From contig NZ_JAUSBA010000050.1 of the NCBI RefSeq assembly GCF_030652235.1, forward strand, positions 1 to 64,000: a DNA stretch of 64,000 nucleotides. The letters are read 5' to 3'. The DNA is from Cypionkella sp. Its GTDB lineage: Bacteria; Pseudomonadota; Alphaproteobacteria; Rhodobacterales; Rhodobacteraceae. This document shows positions 7,982 to 16,610 of the stretch, piece after piece; position 1 is the first letter of the stretch, and every line of letters starts with the position of its first letter. The notes beneath the pieces are model-generated. The model had not been told where the DNA came from. It worked only from the letters and a program-made list of their open reading frames with translations, and searched no databases. The position numbers and the translations under genes were made by a program.

Positions 7982-8818
7982 ATGCGCAGACCGCTGATCA
8001 ACCGCTCGCCACTCCCCGGCATGGCCTTAAGTGCCGGGATCACTCTCACCCTACTGTCTCTGGTGGTCTTGCTGCCAATTTGCGCCCTTCTTCTGAAGGG
8101 CGCCACGGCTGGTTTTCCCGCCCTATGGACCGAGGTGAACACCCCCCGCATCTGGGGCGCTTTGTTCCTATCGTTCCGCCTGTCGTTCATCGCCGCCCTG
8201 GTCAACCTCGTCTTCGGCGTCGCCCTCGCATGGGTTCTCGTGCGCTACCGCTTCTCCGGCCGCCGCCTTTTAGACGCCGCCGTTGACCTCCCCTTCGCGC
8301 TGCCCACCGCCGTCGCGGGCATCGCCCTAACCGCGCTTTACGCCCCGAACGGCCCGTTCGGGGCCATCGCCAAAGATCTCGGTTTCAAAATCGCCTATAC
8401 CCAATGGGGCATCCTGATAGCCCTCATCTTCGTTGGTCTGCCTTTTGTGACCCGCACCGTGCAGCCCGTCGTCGAGGAAATCGAACGCGAGGTTGAAGAA
8501 GCCTCCGCCACCCTCGGCGCCACCCGCGCCTACACTCTGCGCCGCGTGGTGCTGCCGATGCTGGCCCCCGCCGCGATGACGGGCTTTGCGCTGTCGCTGG
8601 CCCGCGCGGTTGGCGAATACGGCTCGGTGATCTTCATCGCAGGCAACATCCCGCTAAAAACCGAGATCGCACCGCTGCTGATCGTCATCAAACTCGAAGA
8701 ATTCAACTATGTCGGGGCCACCGCCATCGGCATCGCCATGCTGGTGATTTCCTTCGCGATCCTCTTGCTGATCAACGCCATCCAAGTTCTCAGCCGCCGG
8801 AGGATTGGCTATGTCTGA
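7982..8818 (+). CDS. cysT: Sulfate ABC transporter permease CysT (CysU)
   Basis: The 278-aa inner-membrane protein has six predicted membrane segments and the binding-protein-dependent permease loop EEASATLGATRAYTLRRVVLP (EAA motif) at about residues 170-190. It pairs with CysW to form the channel for sulfate. ATG at 7982 follows the binding protein gene by 6 bp, and its end overlaps the cysW start by 8 bases. The assignment to CysT rather than CysW rests on operon order and on its resemblance to the CysT half (LPFALPTAVAGIALT). Confidence 0.9.
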   Translation: MRRPLINRSPLPGMALSAGITLTLLSLVVLLPICALLLKGATAGFPALWTEVNTPRIWGALFLSFRLSFIAALVNLVFGVALAWVLVRYRFSGRRLLDAAVDLPFALPTAVAGIALTALYAPNGPFGAIAKDLGFKIAYTQWGILIALIFVGLPFVTRTVQPVVEEIEREVEEASATLGATRAYTLRRVVLPMLAPAAMTGFALSLARAVGEYGSVIFIAGNIPLKTEIAPLLIVIKLEEFNYVGATAIGIAMLVISFAILLLINAIQVLSRRRIGYV

Positions 8819-9695
8819 CACCCCCACCACCCTTAAATCCAAAACTCCGCAGGCCCACCGCCCCGTCACCACCGAATCCCCCGGCTTCCGGGTCGCGCTG
8901 ATCGCCGCGGTCATTATCTTCCTCGCCCTCCTGCTGTTCGCCCCCCTCGTCGCCGTCTTCGCCGAGGCTCTGTCAAAAGGCGCCATCGAAGCCATCAAAT
9001 CCCTAGCCAACCCCGAGGCGACATCGGCGATCAAACTCACCCTGATCGTCGCCGCCGTGGCCGTGCCGCTGAACGCCGTGTTCGGCATTGCCGCCGCTTG
9101 GTTCATCACCAAATACGACTTTCGCGGCAAAGCCCTGCTGATCACCCTGATTGATTTGCCCTTCTCAGTCTCACCAGTCGTAGCGGGCCTCTGCCTCGTG
9201 CTGACCTTCGGTGCCAACACCGCCATCGGCGGTTGGATGGTCGCCCAAGCCTACCCCATCGTCTTCGCCTTGCCCTCGATCATCCTCGCCTCGATGTTCG
9301 TGACCTTCCCCTTTGTTGCCCGCGAGCTGATCCCGGTGATGATCGAACAAGGCCGCGCCGAGGAAGAAGCCGCTCTGACGCTTGGAGCCTCCGGCTGGCG
9401 CATCTTCTTCACCGTCACTTTGCCCAACATTCGCTGGGCGCTGCTGTACGGCGTGCTGCTTTGCAACGCCCGCGCCATGGGTGAATTCGGCGCGGTCGCC
9501 GTCGTGTCCGGCAAAATTCGCGGCCAGACCGCCACCATGCCGATCACCATCGAGATGCTGTACAACGAATACCTCTCGGTCGCAGCCTTCAGCCTCGCCG
9601 CCGTGCTGGCCCTGCTCGCCCTGCTGACCCTCACCCTGAAAACCCTGCTGGAATGGCGCTTTGCCGATCAGCTTGCCGCCGCACACCGTCCCTGA
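8811..9695 (+). CDS. cysW: Sulfate ABC transporter permease CysW
   Basis: The 294-aa second permease has six membrane segments and the EAA motif [25 protein letters not shown] at 8811 is preferred over a TTG at 8805; both overlap the cysT stop, so translation is coupled. [19 protein letters not shown] is typical of CysW. The first 25 residues are hydrophilic and Thr/Pro-rich, slightly longer than in many relatives. Confidence 0.9.
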   Translation: MSDTPTTLKSKTPQAHRPVTTESPGFRVALIAAVIIFLALLLFAPLVAVFAEALSKGAIEAIKSLANPEATSAIKLTLIVAAVAVPLNAVFGIAAAWFITKYDFRGKALLITLIDLPFSVSPVVAGLCLVLTFGANTAIGGWMVAQAYPIVFALPSIILASMFVTFPFVARELIPVMIEQGRAEEEAALTLGASGWRIFFTVTLPNIRWALLYGVLLCNARAMGEFGAVAVVSGKIRGQTATMPITIEMLYNEYLSVAAFSLAAVLALLALLTLTLKTLLEWRFADQLAAAHRP

Positions 9696-9706
9696 AAGGC
9701 CAGCCC

Positions 9707-10426
9707 ATGCAAATCGAAATTGATCAGATTTCCAAAGAGTTCGGCGCGACGGCAGCCCTGCATCCCGTCTCACTCTCCATTCCCTCGGGGGCTTTGGTTG
9801 CACTGCTTGGCCCCTCGGGCTCCGGCAAAACCACGCTGCTGCGCATCCTTGGCGGCCTTGAGTTTCCCACCGCCGGCCGGGTCTTGTTTGATGCCACTGA
9901 CGCGACCAACCTGACCGTGCAAGACCGTCGCGCAGGCTTTGTGTTCCAATCCTACGCTTTGTTCCGCCACATGACGGTGTTTGAAAACATCGCCTACGGC
10001 CTGCGCGCCCGCCCCTCCGCCCAGCGCCCGGCCAAGGCCGAAATCGCCCGCCGCGTCACCAAACTGCTGGAGCTGATACAACTGCCCGACATCGGCGCGC
10101 GTTATCCCAGCCAGCTTTCCGGCGGTCAGCGCCAGCGCGTCGCACTCGCGCGCGCCCTCGCCATCGAACCCCGGATGTTGCTGCTCGACGAGCCATTCGG
10201 CGCCCTAGATGCCCGTGTGCGCAAAGAACTCCGCGCGGGCTTGCGCGAAATTCACGACACCACCGGCCTCACCACCGTGTTCGTCACCCACGACCAAGAC
10301 GAAGCCATGGAACTCGCCGATTTGGTGGTGGTGATGTCGATGGGCCGCATCGAGCAAATCGGCCGCCCGCAAGACATCCGCGCCCGCCCCGCCACGGCTT
10401 TCGTCAAGGAATTTTTGGCGGTCTGA
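9707..10426 (+). CDS. cysA: Sulfate ABC transporter ATPase, short CysA
   Basis: The 239-aa ATPase powers sulfate uptake. Visible motifs are Walker [10 protein letters not shown] (about residues 34-42), Q-loop FVFQSYALF, signature [15 protein letters not shown], Walker [13 protein letters not shown] and H-loop [10 protein letters not shown]. Classical CysA is about 350 aa with a C-terminal TOBE regulatory domain. Here the protein stops right after the nucleotide-binding domain. The stop is followed by sequence unlike a TOBE domain, so this is a natural short form or an old truncation. It is the last gene of the operon. Confidence 0.88.
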   Translation: MQIEIDQISKEFGATAALHPVSLSIPSGALVALLGPSGSGKTTLLRILGGLEFPTAGRVLFDATDATNLTVQDRRAGFVFQSYALFRHMTVFENIAYGLRARPSAQRPAKAEIARRVTKLLELIQLPDIGARYPSQLSGGQRQRVALARALAIEPRMLLLDEPFGALDARVRKELRAGLREIHDTTGLTTVFVTHDQDEAMELADLVVVMSMGRIEQIGRPQDIRARPATAFVKEFLAV

Positions 10427-10441
10427 CCGCCAGAGAATCCC

Positions 10442-11434
10442 TCATGCCGATAGAAAATTCCCCCCCGTCGACTGATAAAATTGCGCCTGCGCCCGCCCCG
10501 CTCGCTTTGACGCATACAAAGCCGCATCGGCATCGCTCAGCATCCGCTCGGCCTCGGGTGGATCATACAAAGTCGAAATCGTCAGCCCGATCGAGGCTGA
10601 AATCCGGCAGTCTGTGCCTTCAAAATCAATCGGTTGCGTTAATCGATCAATGATCCGCCGCGCGATCTGATTCAGACGCGCCGGGTCCGACAACCCCGGC
10701 AACAGCACGACAAATTCATCGCCGCCCACCCGCGCCACCATATCCGACGCCCGCGTTTCCACCACCAGCGCCTTAGCCACCTCGCGCAGCACCTCATCCC
10801 CTGCTGCATGGCCCAGTGTGTCATTCACCTGCTTGAAGTAATCCAGATCAATGTGCATCAAGCCAAACGCCACGCCCTGCCCGATCAGGGCCGGCAGCGA
10901 CACTTCCAGCGCCCTCCGGTTGCGCAAGCCCGTCAGCGTATCGGTCAACGCCTGTTCCTCCGCCGTGGCCTTCGCGCCGAGCAGACTTAGGTTCAGCCGC
11001 CTGAGCTCGGTCATCACAGCCTGCTTGACCTCCACCAGATACAGCATTTCCACCGCCATATCGGTGGCGGCGAAATCCGCATCGGTCAGCGCATGATGCC
11101 GCACCGCCTCAATCAGCCGGATGCCAAACGACAGGTTCAACAGCATCCCGCCATCGCCCGTCGGCATCGCCAGCCCGCGAAACGTATCGCCTTTGCCGCG
11201 CAAATCGACATGCAGGGTCGACCCGGCCCGCGCCCGCAGATCATCCATCGAGGAGATCCCAGCAGGCCTGCGCACCGCAAACACTTTCAGAAGCCCCACC
11301 CCCAACGGCAGCGGCCCCTCAATAAGCTTGGCCAAAGTCGGCCCCATCGTGGTGATCTTACCCACCGCATCCAGACCGACATGCATCGGCATCATCCGCG
11401 ACAGCGCAGCTTGGTTTAAGGCAGCACCCGGCAT
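10442..11434 (-). CDS. Diguanylate cyclase with H-NOX-associated (HNOBA) N-terminal domain
   Basis: The 330-aa protein should make cyclic di-GMP from two GTP. Residues 15-125 look like the HNOBA domain found beside H-NOX proteins (FHVGLDAVGKI-like start, VFAVRRP, GLAMPTGDGGMLLNLSF). A signalling helix (about 125-160) and a GGDEF domain (165-325) follow. GGDEF is intact at residues 237-241, and the inhibitory site RASD (228-231) sits five residues before it, so product inhibition is expected. It lies 3 bp after the H-NOX-like gene in the same operon and is presumably controlled by that protein. There is no EAL domain. Confidence 0.88.
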   Translation of the reverse strand: MPGAALNQAALSRMMPMHVGLDAVGKITTMGPTLAKLIEGPLPLGVGLLKVFAVRRPAGISSMDDLRARAGSTLHVDLRGKGDTFRGLAMPTGDGGMLLNLSFGIRLIEAVRHHALTDADFAATDMAVEMLYLVEVKQAVMTELRRLNLSLLGAKATAEEQALTDTLTGLRNRRALEVSLPALIGQGVAFGLMHIDLDYFKQVNDTLGHAAGDEVLREVAKALVVETRASDMVARVGGDEFVVLLPGLSDPARLNQIARRIIDRLTQPIDFEGTDCRISASIGLTISTLYDPPEAERMLSDADAALYASKRAGRAQAQFYQSTGGNFLSA

Positions 11435-11437
11435 CAG

Positions 11438-12025
11438 CTAAGCCTCCGGCATGGCCAGCTCAAACCGCCGCCCCTTTGCATAAGTGTGATCCAGCAGATG
11501 CACCGCAACCACCTCACAGCTTGCCTCGACCCCGGCATGATCCAGCACCACCAACGCGCCATAATCATCCGCCATCGCCCGCAAAAGCCCGACCGCGACA
11601 TGCCCTACCCCATCAATCAGTTTTGAGACATGCAGCAAAAACCGCCCCTCGCCCTGATCCAGCAGGGTGAAGCTGGGCACCTCCAGATCGGGCAGGCCCA
11701 AGCGGCCATGTTCCGGCAAATCTTCCATCGAGTGCAGAAAATCCTGAAAACTCACCCCACCAAAGCGCAACAGCCGACGCAGCGCTTCAAGATTGGGATG
11801 CGACACCAGATAGGTGCCCAAATCCTCTAACACCGTCTCACGCGGCCGCTGCAAATGCCGGGCTGCGGCGTCAATCACGGCTTCGGTCAGCGCTGTGTCA
11901 TACAACAGCAGCGGTTCAAAGTTGTCAAAGCCAAGGCCGGCCGCGCGCGCAATCGCCGACCAGTTGGCCACCCCATAGGTGTCGCGCAGAAAACACTGGA
12001 TCGAGCGGTTGATCAGGCCGTGCAT
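11438..12025 (-). CDS. H-NOX (heme NO/O2-binding fold) protein lacking the heme-ligand residues
   Basis: The 195-aa protein starts MHGLINRSIQCFLRDTYG, the H-NOX family signature, and has family length and pattern throughout. In canonical H-NOX and guanylate cyclase beta1 the proximal heme ligand is the His of LDALHDHL and the propionates are held by Tyr-x-Ser-x-Arg. Here the aligned segments read MEDLPEHG (P104 at the His position; the next His, H106, is kept) and LHVSKLIDG (V133, K135, I137 in place of Tyr, Ser, Arg). So the usual heme anchor is absent. It is the first gene of a two-gene operon with an HNOBA-GGDEF protein. It may sense another ligand or act as a protein-only switch. Confidence 0.8.
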   Translation of the reverse strand: MHGLINRSIQCFLRDTYGVANWSAIARAAGLGFDNFEPLLLYDTALTEAVIDAAARHLQRPRETVLEDLGTYLVSHPNLEALRRLLRFGGVSFQDFLHSMEDLPEHGRLGLPDLEVPSFTLLDQGEGRFLLHVSKLIDGVGHVAVGLLRAMADDYGALVVLDHAGVEASCEVVAVHLLDHTYAKGRRFELAMPEA

Positions 12026-12120
12026 CGGGACACTCGCAAAATGATTCTCCCCAAGTTTAAGCGCGGGGCCTTAACAATTACCAAATCGCCGCAAGGGCAG
12101 CGCGACATTCGCTGATTTAG

Positions 12121-12217
12121 AGCGTGTCAGGTTTTGCGAGAAACATCCTCATCGCAAAACGCGTTCAAGCACCTGCGAGAGGCAGCGATGTTCGATTCAA
12201 TCTAAATCTGACACGCT
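12121..12217. repeat. Nested inverted-repeat element, MITE/REP-like
   Basis: AGCGTGTCAG (12121-12130) and its exact complement CTGACACGCT (12208-12217) bracket a 97-bp unit. Inside it GTTTTGCGA (12131-12139) and TCGCAAAAC (12152-12160) form a second stem. It sits alone in the gap between the H-NOX gene start and the stop of the methyltransferase gene. Small intergenic elements with such GTGTCAG...CTGACAC ends occur in rhodobacterial genomes, to my recollection. Only one copy is present in this window. Confidence 0.45.
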
Positions 12218-12304
12218 TCACGACCCACAGGCAAGCGGGCGTCCAAAATGCCAAAGGGCCCGCGCAGAAATTCGCACAGGCCCCCTATAACCCTTTGCAA
12301 GAAT

Positions 12305-13864
12305 TCAGAAATCGGTAGGCGCGCCGCCCTCTTGCTTGCGCTTGGCCACGAACTGCCGCAGCGCTTCCTGATGATTGCCGTTCATCTCGGGCGCTTCAAA
12401 TTCCGCGATGATTTGCTTGTAGATCCGGTGTGCGCGCTCCACCGTCCAGATTGATCCATCTTGCTGCCACGCCTCATAATTGCGCCAATCTGACACGATG
12501 GGCGCGTAAAATGCCGTGGCATAGCGGTCTTGGGTGTGCTGGCAGCCAAAGTAATGCCCGCCAGGGCCAACCGCCTTGATCGCGTCAAACGCCAGATCAT
12601 CCGGGGTCACCGCCACCACCGCATCCTCAAAATAACGTTGGATCATCTGCAACACTTCGCAGTCCATGATGAACTTCTCGGGGCTTGCGATCAGCCCGCC
12701 CTCCAGCCAGCCCGCGGCGTGATAGACCATGTTGGTGCGGCTTTGCACCGCCGCCCACAGGCTATTGCTGGTTTCCCACATCGCCTGCCCATCCGGCACG
12801 TTGGCCGCACATGTGCCAGACGAGCGCATCGGCAGCTTGTAATGCCGCACCAACTGCCCGGTCATCTGCGTCGCCCGCATATATTCCGGCGTGCCAAACG
12901 CGGGCGCGCCCGACTTCATATCGACGTTGCTGGTGAACGTGCCCAAAGCCACCGGACAGCCTGGATTGATGTATTGAAGCAAGGCCACACCCGCCAAACC
13001 TTCGGCCAAGGACAGCGATACCGCCCCCGTCATCGTGACAGGCGCCATCGCTCCTGCCAGTGTAAATGGCGTGATAACAACAGGCTGCCCACGCTTGGCC
13101 AACCGCATCGCTCCGTCCAGCATCGGATAATCATGCTGCAACGGCGAGACCGAGTTGATGTTGGTGTACATCCGGGGCTTGGCGTCGAATTCGTCATGGC
13201 TGAGACCGCCCGCGATACGGACCATCTCCATCACATCCTCGACCCGCTCTGCCCCCAACGAATAGGCGTGAACGACCTTATCGGTCAGCGTCAGCTTTTC
13301 ATACAGACAGTCCAGATGCCGGACGCTGGCATGAATATCCACGGGCTCTACCGGATAGCCGCCCGCGATATGGATGCAGTTGAAATACTGCGTCAACTTC
13401 ATGAATTCCTTGAACGTCGCAAAGTCGCCCGTGCGCTTGCCGCGCTCCAGATCCCAGGCGTTCGGCGGGCTGGATACGTTCACAAACAGCATGTGCTTGC
13501 CGCCCATGATCACTGCACGCTCTGGGTTGCGTGGGGTAATGGTAAAGCTTTCCGGCGCATGGGAAAGCATCTCCATCACGAAATCTTCGTCCATCTTGAC
13601 GTTGGTGCCGTTCACCACGCAGCCAGCCTGCTTGAGATAAGCCACGGCTTCGGGGTTCAGAAACTCGATGCCGATTTCCTTCAAAATCCGCATCGTCGCT
13701 TTGTGCACCGCCTGCACACCATCGGCATCCAGAGGTTCAATCGGGCGGTCGTTATTCACCGGAATCCGCCACGGCATCTGGTCAATCACTGCCGAGCCCG
13801 CCCGGCTTTTGTTGCCCGCCCGACCCCCGGCACGAATACGTTTGCGGCTTGCGTCATCGCTCAT
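12305..13864 (-). CDS. Trimethylamine methyltransferase (MttB)-family protein, non-pyrrolysine type
   Basis: The 519-aa protein belongs to the MttB superfamily, which moves a methyl group from a quaternary or tertiary amine to a corrinoid protein. Recognisable blocks are VHKATMRILKEIGIEFLNPEA, MLFVNVSSPPNAWDLERG, and GTCAANVPDGQAMWETSNS in the region where archaeal MttB reads UAG as pyrrolysine. There is no in-frame TAG; the frame is open, so it is a non-Pyl member (relatives include glycine-betaine demethylases). No corrinoid protein gene lies nearby. The start at 13864 (MSDDASRKRIRAGG) is preferred over 13891. The substrate cannot be told from sequence. Confidence 0.85.
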   Translation of the reverse strand: MSDDASRKRIRAGGRAGNKSRAGSAVIDQMPWRIPVNNDRPIEPLDADGVQAVHKATMRILKEIGIEFLNPEAVAYLKQAGCVVNGTNVKMDEDFVMEMLSHAPESFTITPRNPERAVIMGGKHMLFVNVSSPPNAWDLERGKRTGDFATFKEFMKLTQYFNCIHIAGGYPVEPVDIHASVRHLDCLYEKLTLTDKVVHAYSLGAERVEDVMEMVRIAGGLSHDEFDAKPRMYTNINSVSPLQHDYPMLDGAMRLAKRGQPVVITPFTLAGAMAPVTMTGAVSLSLAEGLAGVALLQYINPGCPVALGTFTSNVDMKSGAPAFGTPEYMRATQMTGQLVRHYKLPMRSSGTCAANVPDGQAMWETSNSLWAAVQSRTNMVYHAAGWLEGGLIASPEKFIMDCEVLQMIQRYFEDAVVAVTPDDLAFDAIKAVGPGGHYFGCQHTQDRYATAFYAPIVSDWRNYEAWQQDGSIWTVERAHRIYKQIIAEFEAPEMNGNHQEALRQFVAKRKQEGGAPTDF

Positions 13865-13986
13865 CTGGCGTCTCCATTCTGGCGACCACAACCGTGGACG
13901 CTGCTGGTGCCCAAGATGAACGAAACGCAGAGCCTTAGCGCACCACGTTCCCGACGCAAATGTGTCGTTTTTGTCCGACGCCCCGG

Positions 13987-14673
13987 TTAGACCGCCGCCA
14001 AGCCGTCAATCCAAGCGCCCAAATGGCTGATATCGGTCAAAACCACATCCGCATGAGCCTCAAGACCGGCGCGCACAGCGATCCCGGTCAGCACCGCCAC
14101 CGCCTGCATTCCCGCAGCCCGGCCCGCATCCAGATCATGCAAACTGTCGCCCACCATGGCAACCCGCCCCGGTGTCAAACCACAGTGCCGCACAAAGGCC
14201 AAAAGCTGCCCCGGCGCGGGCTTGCCGCCAAAGCCGGAATCACAGCCCACCACGAAATCAAACAACTCCAACACCCCGGCCCCGGCCAAATGCCGCCGCG
14301 CTGGCGCCTCGGTGTCATTGGTCGCCAAGCCCAGCTTCAGCCCGCGCGCCCGCAAAGCCCCCAGCACGGCGGGCAAATCCACCGCTGGCACCATCGGCGC
14401 ATCGGCAGACAGCTGGTTCATCCGCTCCAACAACTCGTCCAGCCCCAGCCCCGGCAGATGCGGCAGCAAAATATCGGCGATTTCGGGCGTGGTCATCGCG
14501 ATCACCGGGCTGTCGATGGCAAAATCATTGCGCGCCGCATCATATCCCAACACCTGCGCCAGCCGCCCATCGGCATCGCCCAACTCGGCCAACAGGCTGC
14601 GTGTCCACGCGCCCCAAGACAGCCGAAAATCAAACAGCGTGCCGTCCTTGTCGAAAATCAGCGCCTCAATCAT
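13987..14673 (-). CDS. HAD-superfamily phosphatase, phosphoglycolate phosphatase-like
   Basis: The 228-aa protein has the HAD motifs: nucleophile motif IFDKDGTLFDF at the N terminus (canonical DxDGT), motif II LATND, a Lys in GGKPAPG, and the acidic motif GDSLHDLDAGRAAGM. It is of Gph type and probably hydrolyses small phosphate esters such as 2-phosphoglycolate; the substrate is not provable. Start at 14673 (MIEALIFDKDGTL) places motif I at the usual position. It stands 78 bp downstream of the DUF3572 gene on the same strand. Confidence 0.8.
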   Translation of the reverse strand: MIEALIFDKDGTLFDFRLSWGAWTRSLLAELGDADGRLAQVLGYDAARNDFAIDSPVIAMTTPEIADILLPHLPGLGLDELLERMNQLSADAPMVPAVDLPAVLGALRARGLKLGLATNDTEAPARRHLAGAGVLELFDFVVGCDSGFGGKPAPGQLLAFVRHCGLTPGRVAMVGDSLHDLDAGRAAGMQAVAVLTGIAVRAGLEAHADVVLTDISHLGAWIDGLAAV

Positions 14674-14751
14674 GCCAGTCTCCATTTGGTCAGCCTGCTG
14701 ACCGGGGCTTTCTTTTGGCCGCACCCTGAAGCCTTGATCGAAAAAACGCAA

Positions 14752-15033
14752 TCAGGTCCAGTTCGGCAACTGCCCACCCGGCAATTCTGTCCGCGCATGC
14801 ATGACCGCCGTATAGGGCAGAGTGGAGGCATCGCAGAACCCGATAACCCGCGCATCATCCTCCATCAGAAAATCCAGCACCGCGCCCAAAAACACCGGAT
14901 CACCCGCAAGTGCCGCCAATTCGCCCTGCCCCGCCCCTGTCGCGTTAAGGAATACCCCGACCAGATCATCCTGTGCCAAAAGCCACGCAAACGCCTGCAA
15001 AGCCAGAGTTTCAGCAGATTCCCGCTTATTCAT
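14752..15033 (-). CDS. DUF3572-family protein
   Basis: The 93-aa acidic, helical protein has MNKRESAETLALQAFAWLLAQDDLVGVFL at its start and a conserved GFCDASTLPYTAVMHARTELPGG end, which I recognise as DUF3572, a family of unknown function in alphaproteobacteria. It is transcribed divergently from the PleD-like gene with a 134-bp gap, an arrangement I recall as common in this group. Start 15033 is chosen because upstream codons to 15168 read into the divergent promoter region. No catalytic residues are apparent. Confidence 0.7.
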   Translation of the reverse strand: MNKRESAETLALQAFAWLLAQDDLVGVFLNATGAGQGELAALAGDPVFLGAVLDFLMEDDARVIGFCDASTLPYTAVMHARTELPGGQLPNWT

Positions 15034-15167
15034 GCCGTTTTCCCCAGGTTTTGCGCAGGTCATACCGAAATTGCGCTGCTGATCTATTAATTTTGGAAAG
15101 GATTTCTTAACCCTTTCTACGCCACAGTGGAAACACAAGCTTAACAATAGGTGCGGGTGTTTCGACA

Positions 15168-16559
15168 ATGGTCGGCAAGATACTCATCGTGGACGATGTT
15201 GCGACGAATCGCATCGTCATGAAGGTCAGGCTGACGGCTGCGGGCTATACCCCGCTTTTGGCGGCGGATGGCGCCAGCGGTCTGAAACTTGCCCTGACCG
15301 AAGCACCGGATCTGATCCTGCTTGAACTTACCCTGCCCGATATGCCGGGGCTGCGGTTGCTAAAACGATTGCGGGCGGAACCCGGCTTGCGGCATGTGCC
15401 GATCGCAATCTGTTCGCCTGTGCTGGATGCCAAAGCGCGCTGTGCGTCATTCCGCGCCGGGGCCGATGATTTCCTGCAAAAACCGCTCGATGATCAAAAC
15501 CTGCTTGCGCGGATTCGCAGCTTCATGCGCGCTCGCGATGAAGTGGAAGGCTACTCACCGCATCACGACGGCATCGCCATGCTGGGTCTGGCCGAAGCTC
15601 CGGCGACGTTTTATCAACCCGGTGTGATCGCCCTGATCACCCAACGCAGCGAAGTGGCGCTGAAACTGCGGCGCGATATGGCCCCGCATCTGACCGACCG
15701 CGTGCTTGTCATGTCGGCAGAAGAGGCGATGACCGAAGGCATGCATGACGGCACCACGCCGGATGTGTTTTTGATCGAATCCGATTTCAACGGTCCAGGC
15801 TCTGGTCTGCGGCTGATGTCAGAACTGCGCTCGCGCACCCACAGCCGACACGGCGCGTTTTGCGTGCAATCCAGCCGCGGATCGGCCATCGCGGCGGCGG
15901 TGGCGTTTGATCTTGGCGCGCATGATCTGGTGGCACATGGCATCCCGGCCGAAGAACTTGCGCTGCGGCTGGTCCGGCTGCTGGCGCGAAAACGCGAGGC
16001 CGATGCGATGCGGGCCTCGGTGCAAGACGGTTTGCGGCTGGCGATGATTGACAGCTTGACCGGCCTGCACAACCGCCGCTACGGCATGGCGCAACTCGCC
16101 GCCATCGCCGATATTTCCCGCCGATCGGGGCAGGAGTTTGCCGTGATGGTGGTCGATCTTGATCGCTTCAAGTCGGTGAACGATCGCTGGGGCCATGCTG
16201 CAGGCGACGCCGTGCTGATTGAGGTGGCACAAAGGCTGAACCGCAACCTGCGGGTGGGCGATCTGCTGGCCCGCATCGGTGGCGAAGAATTTCTCATCGC
16301 TTTGCCGGAAACCTCGCTCACCGAGGCCCGCAGCATTGCCGAACGCCTGTGCCACGCCATCGAAGAATCCCCGGTGCGAATCGGCGATTTTTCTGTTTTG
16401 CAGGTCACCGTCTCCATTGGTCTTGCCACCTCCGCCGATGCCTGCGCTCCCTGCGTCAAAGACACCTTGTCAGACCTGATCGACCGCGCCGACCGCGCCT
16501 TGCTTCACGCCAAATCGGCAGGCCGCAACCAAGTCACCATCAGCCGCACCGCCGCCTGA
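15168..16559 (+). CDS. PleD-like response regulator, REC-REC-GGDEF diguanylate cyclase with Glu53
   Basis: The 463-aa protein has receiver 1 (residues 1-125), a degenerate receiver 2 (about 145-275) and a GGDEF domain (about 295-460) with GGEEF and an I-site RVGD five residues before it. PleD family proteins dimerise on phosphorylation of D53 and make c-di-GMP. Here the acidic pair D9/D10, S83 and K105 are conserved, but the phospho-acceptor is E53 (LILLELTLPDMPG). Receiver 2 also reads Glu at that place (FLIESDF). Asp-to-Glu can mimic phosphorylation, so the enzyme could be constitutively primed. The gene diverges from DUF3572. ATG at 15168 gives the standard MVGKILIVDD start. Confidence 0.9.
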   Translation: MVGKILIVDDVATNRIVMKVRLTAAGYTPLLAADGASGLKLALTEAPDLILLELTLPDMPGLRLLKRLRAEPGLRHVPIAICSPVLDAKARCASFRAGADDFLQKPLDDQNLLARIRSFMRARDEVEGYSPHHDGIAMLGLAEAPATFYQPGVIALITQRSEVALKLRRDMAPHLTDRVLVMSAEEAMTEGMHDGTTPDVFLIESDFNGPGSGLRLMSELRSRTHSRHGAFCVQSSRGSAIAAAVAFDLGAHDLVAHGIPAEELALRLVRLLARKREADAMRASVQDGLRLAMIDSLTGLHNRRYGMAQLAAIADISRRSGQEFAVMVVDLDRFKSVNDRWGHAAGDAVLIEVAQRLNRNLRVGDLLARIGGEEFLIALPETSLTEARSIAERLCHAIEESPVRIGDFSVLQVTVSIGLATSADACAPCVKDTLSDLIDRADRALLHAKSAGRNQVTISRTAA

Positions 16560-16610
16560 CACGGTCAAGCAAAAGGCCGAAGAAGTGCCCCGGCCCCCAC
16601 CCACCAATCC

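Noticed and set aside
12305-13864. Pyrrolysine-containing MttB
   Set aside because: The frame is open without an internal TAG, and no pyl genes are in the window.
12530-13990. 486-aa plus-strand ORF opposite the MttB gene
   Set aside because: It mirrors the strongly supported minus-strand gene; composition (many Arg, His, Pro) is that of an antisense shadow in high-GC DNA.
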